Shown here piece after piece: positions 45,404 through 48,057 of a DNA stretch of 48,057 bases; within the stretch, counting starts at the first letter, position 1, and the number at the start of each line of letters is the position of its first letter. The notes under the pieces were generated by a model. It saw only the letters and a list, made by a program, of their open reading frames with translations. It did no database searches and was not told the DNA's origin. Source of the stretch: Verrucomicrobiota bacterium. Lineage in GTDB: Bacteria > Verrucomicrobiota > Verrucomicrobiia > Limisphaerales > J093. Where the stretch lies: positions 1 to 48,057 of the forward strand of contig VHCO01000029.1 of assembly GCA_016871715.1 (NCBI GenBank), given 5' to 3'. Position numbers and translations under genes: made by a program.

Positions 45404-46396
45404 ATGAAGATCAAGATCGCACAGATGGGGCTAGGTCCGATTGGCCTAGCGACCGCTAGGCTTGCTGCTACGCGTTCCTGGGCGGAGGTCGTGGCGGGGA
45501 TCGACCTCGACCCGGCAAAGGCCGGCGGTGACTTGGGGGTGCTGGCTGGGGATCCGGCCCTGGCGGGCCGGCCCGTGTTTCGCACGCTCGAGGAATGCTG
45601 GAAGCGTCGGCGGGTCGATCTGGTGTTGCATACAGCCGTCTCCCGCTTCGTGGACGCCCTTCCTGCCCTGGAGCAGTGCGCGGTGCGGGGCGTGAGCGTG
45701 GTGTCGTCGTGCGAGGAACTCCTGTTTCCGGCCTGGCGCGAGCCGCGGCGGGCGGCGAGTCTGGACCGGTTGTGCCGGTGTCACGGTGCTCGGATAGTGG
45801 GCACGGGCGTCAATCCCGGGTTTGTGATGGAGGTGCTGCCGCTCTGCTTGACCGGCGTTTGCCGGGCCGTGAGGGCCATCCACGTCCAGCGAGTGGTGGA
45901 TGCCTCGACCCGGCGCGGTCCGCTGCAGCTCAAGATTGGTAGCGGTTTGGCACCGGCGGAATTCGAGCGACGGTTCCGCGCTGGGGAATCCGGGCATGCC
46001 GGGCTGCAGGAGTCGTTGGCCCTGTTGGCGCATGGCCTGGGATGGGAGCTCACGCGGGTGCAGGAGACGGGGCGGGCGGTGGTGGCGGACCGCGACTTGC
46101 AGACGGCACATGTTAGGGTCCGGCGCGGCCAAACGTGCGGGTTGCACCAGCGCGCCGAGGGTCGATGCAAAGGCAAACTCCGCCTGACGCTCGATCTCAA
46201 GATGTACTTAGGCGCGCCCGATCCTCATGACGCTTGTCAAATCGAGGGCGATCCGCCGTTGGACTTGCGTCTGGAGGGCGGCGTGGCTGGCGATCCGGCG
46301 ACCGTAGCGGCGTTGGTGAACGCGGCGCCGCGCCCGATGGCGGCCGCACCCGGCTTGCGGTTGATGAGTGAACTCGCGGTGCCCTGTTTAGCCTGA
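45404..46396 (+). CDS. Dihydrodipicolinate-reductase-like / 2,4-diaminopentanoate-dehydrogenase-like oxidoreductase
   Basis: The 330-residue protein has an N-terminal Rossmann NAD(P) site, MKIKIAQMGLGPIGLATARLA, and a DapB-like fold ('VVAGIDLDPAKAGGDLGVLAG', 'DLVLHTAVSRFVDALPALEQC', 'VVSSCEELLFP'). The family C-terminal signature follows: 'IVGTGVNPGFVMEVLPL', 'RVVDASTRRGPLQLKIGSGL', 'HAGLQESLALLAHGLGW'. These last motifs match diaminopentanoate-type dehydrogenases rather than lysine-pathway DapB. The substrate is unknown. The neighbouring secreted glycosidase-like protein and SDR suggest a catabolic pathway. ATG 45404 is chosen because it opens directly into the Rossmann motif. The upstream open frame is low-complexity. 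The stop is 1 bp before the next start. Confidence 0.85.
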   Translation: MKIKIAQMGLGPIGLATARLAATRSWAEVVAGIDLDPAKAGGDLGVLAGDPALAGRPVFRTLEECWKRRRVDLVLHTAVSRFVDALPALEQCAVRGVSVVSSCEELLFPAWREPRRAASLDRLCRCHGARIVGTGVNPGFVMEVLPLCLTGVCRAVRAIHVQRVVDASTRRGPLQLKIGSGLAPAEFERRFRAGESGHAGLQESLALLAHGLGWELTRVQETGRAVVADRDLQTAHVRVRRGQTCGLHQRAEGRCKGKLRLTLDLKMYLGAPDPHDACQIEGDPPLDLRLEGGVAGDPATVAALVNAAPRPMAAAPGLRLMSELAVPCLA

Positions 46397-46397
46397 G

Positions 46398-47348
46398 ATG
46401 GCGATGAAGCGCGCAAGTTGTTATGGGGCGTTGGTGGCGCTGTTATGCGCGGATTTTGGCTCGGCGGCGCCGCCACGACAGCCCACCATCCAGGGCCCCT
46501 GGTGGACCGTGGCGGGGGATCCTGATTTGGGCGCGTACACATCGCCGGGCCAGCAGCCGGTGGACTTTGCGATCTGGCAGGCGGCGGACGGTACCTGGCA
46601 GCTTTGGTCGTGCGTTCGGAAGACCGAGTGCGGCGGGAACACGCGGCTTTTCCATCGTTGGGAGGGGCGGTCGTTGACCGACGCGGATTGGCGGCCGATG
46701 GGGGTGGCGTTGGAGGCCAGCCACGAGCACGGGGAGACGCCCGGCGGATTGCAGGCGCCGCATGTGGTGAAGCATGGCGGTGGTTACCTCATGTTCTACG
46801 GCACGTGGGAGTCGATCGCGATCGCCACGAGCGAGGATGGCAAGAACTTCACGCGCCGGCTAACTCCGGCGGGCACGGTCGGGCTTTTCAGCGAGGGGCT
46901 GGGTTACAACACGCGCGACCCCATGGCACTCCTGATTGGGGGACGGTGGCATTGTTACTACACGGCCTACCCCGACCGGGAAGGCGCCGTGTTTTGCCGC
47001 ACCAGTTCCGACACCCGGGACTGGGGCGCGTCCCGGCGAGTCGCCTTTGGCGGTGCGGCGGGAACGAATGCCTATTCCGCCGAGTGCCCGTTCGTGGTCG
47101 AGCTAAGTCCGGGCGAGTTTTACCTGTTCCGGACCCAGAGGTATGGCGTGGAGGCCATCTCGCGCGTGTACCACTCGCGCGATCCATTGGATTTCGGTGT
47201 GGCGGAAGACGCCGGGCACTTGCTGGGGAGCCTAGCTGTAGCGGCTCCCGAGCTGATCGAGCACGAGGGCCGCTGGTACATCGCGAGCCTGTTGCCGAGC
47301 CTGAAGGGCATCCGCATCGCCCGGCTCGAGTGGGTGTCGCAGCGCTGA
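46398..47348 (+). CDS. Secreted GH43/GH32-like five-bladed propeller protein
   Basis: The 316-residue protein has a signal peptide (MAMKRASCYGALVALLCADFGSAA) and a mature domain of short blades typical of clan GH-F/GH-J enzymes: 'DFAIWQAADGTWQLWSCVRKT', 'APHVVKHGGGYLMFYGT', 'IAIATSEDGKNF', 'NTRDPMALLIGGRWHCYYTAY', 'SAECPFVVELSPGEFYLFRTQRYG', 'APELIEHEGRWYIASL'. The RDP and ECP motifs place acidic residues where GH43 catalytic residues usually sit, but the first Asp is not obvious, so activity is uncertain. It could be an arabinosidase- or xylosidase-like enzyme or a binding protein. It starts 1 bp after the DapB-like stop and its own stop is 12 bp before the SDR start, so the three are almost certainly one operon. 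Confidence 0.82.
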   Translation: MAMKRASCYGALVALLCADFGSAAPPRQPTIQGPWWTVAGDPDLGAYTSPGQQPVDFAIWQAADGTWQLWSCVRKTECGGNTRLFHRWEGRSLTDADWRPMGVALEASHEHGETPGGLQAPHVVKHGGGYLMFYGTWESIAIATSEDGKNFTRRLTPAGTVGLFSEGLGYNTRDPMALLIGGRWHCYYTAYPDREGAVFCRTSSDTRDWGASRRVAFGGAAGTNAYSAECPFVVELSPGEFYLFRTQRYGVEAISRVYHSRDPLDFGVAEDAGHLLGSLAVAAPELIEHEGRWYIASLLPSLKGIRIARLEWVSQR

Positions 47349-47360
47349 CCCGACGAGCGC

Positions 47361-48057
47361 GTGACGCCGCAGGATCATCCGTTTGGGTTAGCGGGTGAGC
47401 TCGCCCTGATCACGGGCGGCGGTTCGAGGTTGGGGCTGGTGATGGCCCAATGCTTAGCCCAAGCAGGCGCTCGGGTGGTCCTGATGGGTCGGCGTGAGGA
47501 GGCGTTGCGTGCGGCGGCAGACCGGATCGGCCCCGCAGCCGATTACTTGGTGCACGATGTGACCTGCATCGAGGACGCTCCGGCGCGGGTGGCGGAGGTT
47601 GGCCAGCGGTTTGGAGCGGTCACGATCTTGGTGAACAACGCTGGGATTCACCTCAAGCAACCGGCGCTCGACACGACAGAGGAAGCCTTGCGGCGTGTGC
47701 TGGAAACGCACGTGGTCGGCGCGCACGCGCTGAGCCGGGCGGTGGCACCGGCGATGTTGGCGCGCGGCGCGGGCGTGGTCTTGTTTATTGCGTCGATGGC
47801 CTCGCTGTTTGGCATTCCCCAGGTGGTGGCGTACAGCGCCGCCAAGAGCGCATACCTGGGCATGGTCCGGACGTTGGCGGCGGAGTGGTCGCCTCGAGGG
47901 GTGCGCGTGAACGCCATTGCACCTGGCTGGATCGCGACGGATATGAGCCGAAAAGCCCTAGCCGGGGATCCGGAGCGCCAGCGGCGGATCCTAGACCGGA
48001 CGCCGCTGGGGCGGTTGGGCACGCCGGAGGACGTGGGTTCAGACCTCACTAAAACCG
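47361..48057 (+). CDS. Short-chain dehydrogenase/reductase (SDR), 3' end outside window
   Basis: The classical SDR has at least 232 residues visible. The start is the GTG at 47361, 12 bp after the GH43-like stop. The cofactor loop is seen as LITGGGSRLGLVMA, the NNAGI motif, the catalytic Ser in VLFIASMASL and the catalytic pair YSAAK, followed by 'RVNAIAPGWIATDM' and 'GRLGTPEDVG'. It resembles gluconate 5-dehydrogenase/3-oxoacyl reductase types and is most likely NAD(P)-dependent sugar or sugar-acid oxidoreduction in this context. The last seven residues (SDLTKT..) do not match the hydrophobic helix that normally follows PEDV, so the final bases may not belong to the gene. Confidence 0.9.
   Translation, partial: MTPQDHPFGLAGELALITGGGSRLGLVMAQCLAQAGARVVLMGRREEALRAAADRIGPAADYLVHDVTCIEDAPARVAEVGQRFGAVTILVNNAGIHLKQPALDTTEEALRRVLETHVVGAHALSRAVAPAMLARGAGVVLFIASMASLFGIPQVVAYSAAKSAYLGMVRTLAAEWSPRGVRVNAIAPGWIATDMSRKALAGDPERQRRILDRTPLGRLGTPEDVGSDLTKT

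Overview
The window is about 48 kb of GC-rich bacterial DNA and most resembles Verrucomicrobiota (Limisphaera/Pedosphaera-like). That assignment is an inference from gene content. It rests on a giant secreted protein of Ig-like and jelly-roll units ending in a '...NWTPLAT...RFYRA' tail, PQQ-type propellers, a Tat-exported Gfo/Idh/MocA oxidoreductase, a giant Reg_prop/Y_Y_Y histidine kinase with a LuxR regulator, and an EF-hand-tailed efflux adaptor. No rRNA, tRNA, CRISPR array or intact transposon was recognised.

Layout. 1-1343: the end of an unknown protein and a PfkB sugar kinase. 1473-9220 (minus): a secreted PQQ-like propeller, an Ntn-hydrolase acylase, then a sensor kinase/LuxR regulator pair. 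9349-10794 (plus): a Tat oxidoreductase, divergent from the kinase across a palindromic candidate operator. 11008-13347 (minus): a Ycf46-like AAA+ ATPase followed by a stand-alone receiver protein. 13928-20913 (plus): a roughly 2,330-residue repeat protein broken by one apparent single-base frameshift. 21045-21287: a small conserved protein.

21312-31068 (minus) is the most interesting block. Nine genes lie on one strand: substrate-binding-protein/OmpA fusion, VWA protein, second SBP/OmpA fusion, membrane-anchored coiled-coil protein, PspA/IM30-like protein, SBP lipoprotein, a small PH-like protein, an ABC permease and an ABC ATPase. Four start/stop junctions are tight: three are ATGA overlaps and one is a 2-bp gap. 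It reads as an importer-like ABC system with ligand-binding domains tethered to peptidoglycan and a membrane-remodelling PspA module, so a combined transport and envelope-sensing machine is proposed.

31339-36751 (minus): a TolC-like lipoprotein, an HlyD/MacA-type adaptor with two EF-hands, and a MacB-type permease without an adjacent ATPase. 37244-43140 (plus): pyruvate:ferredoxin oxidoreductase, a dihydroorotate-dehydrogenase-like protein and a DUF6454-like propeller, pointing to anaerobic pyruvate metabolism. 43141-45403: a gene-poor zone with a decayed gene and two copies of a 27-bp interspersed element. 45404-48057 (plus): a DapB/diaminopentanoate-dehydrogenase-like enzyme, a GH43-like secreted propeller and a truncated SDR dehydrogenase, probably one catabolic operon.

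Five copies of the 27-bp element are spread over the window, all outside securely coding DNA. A second, about 41-bp repeat occurs twice. These are the clearest structures not explained by genes.
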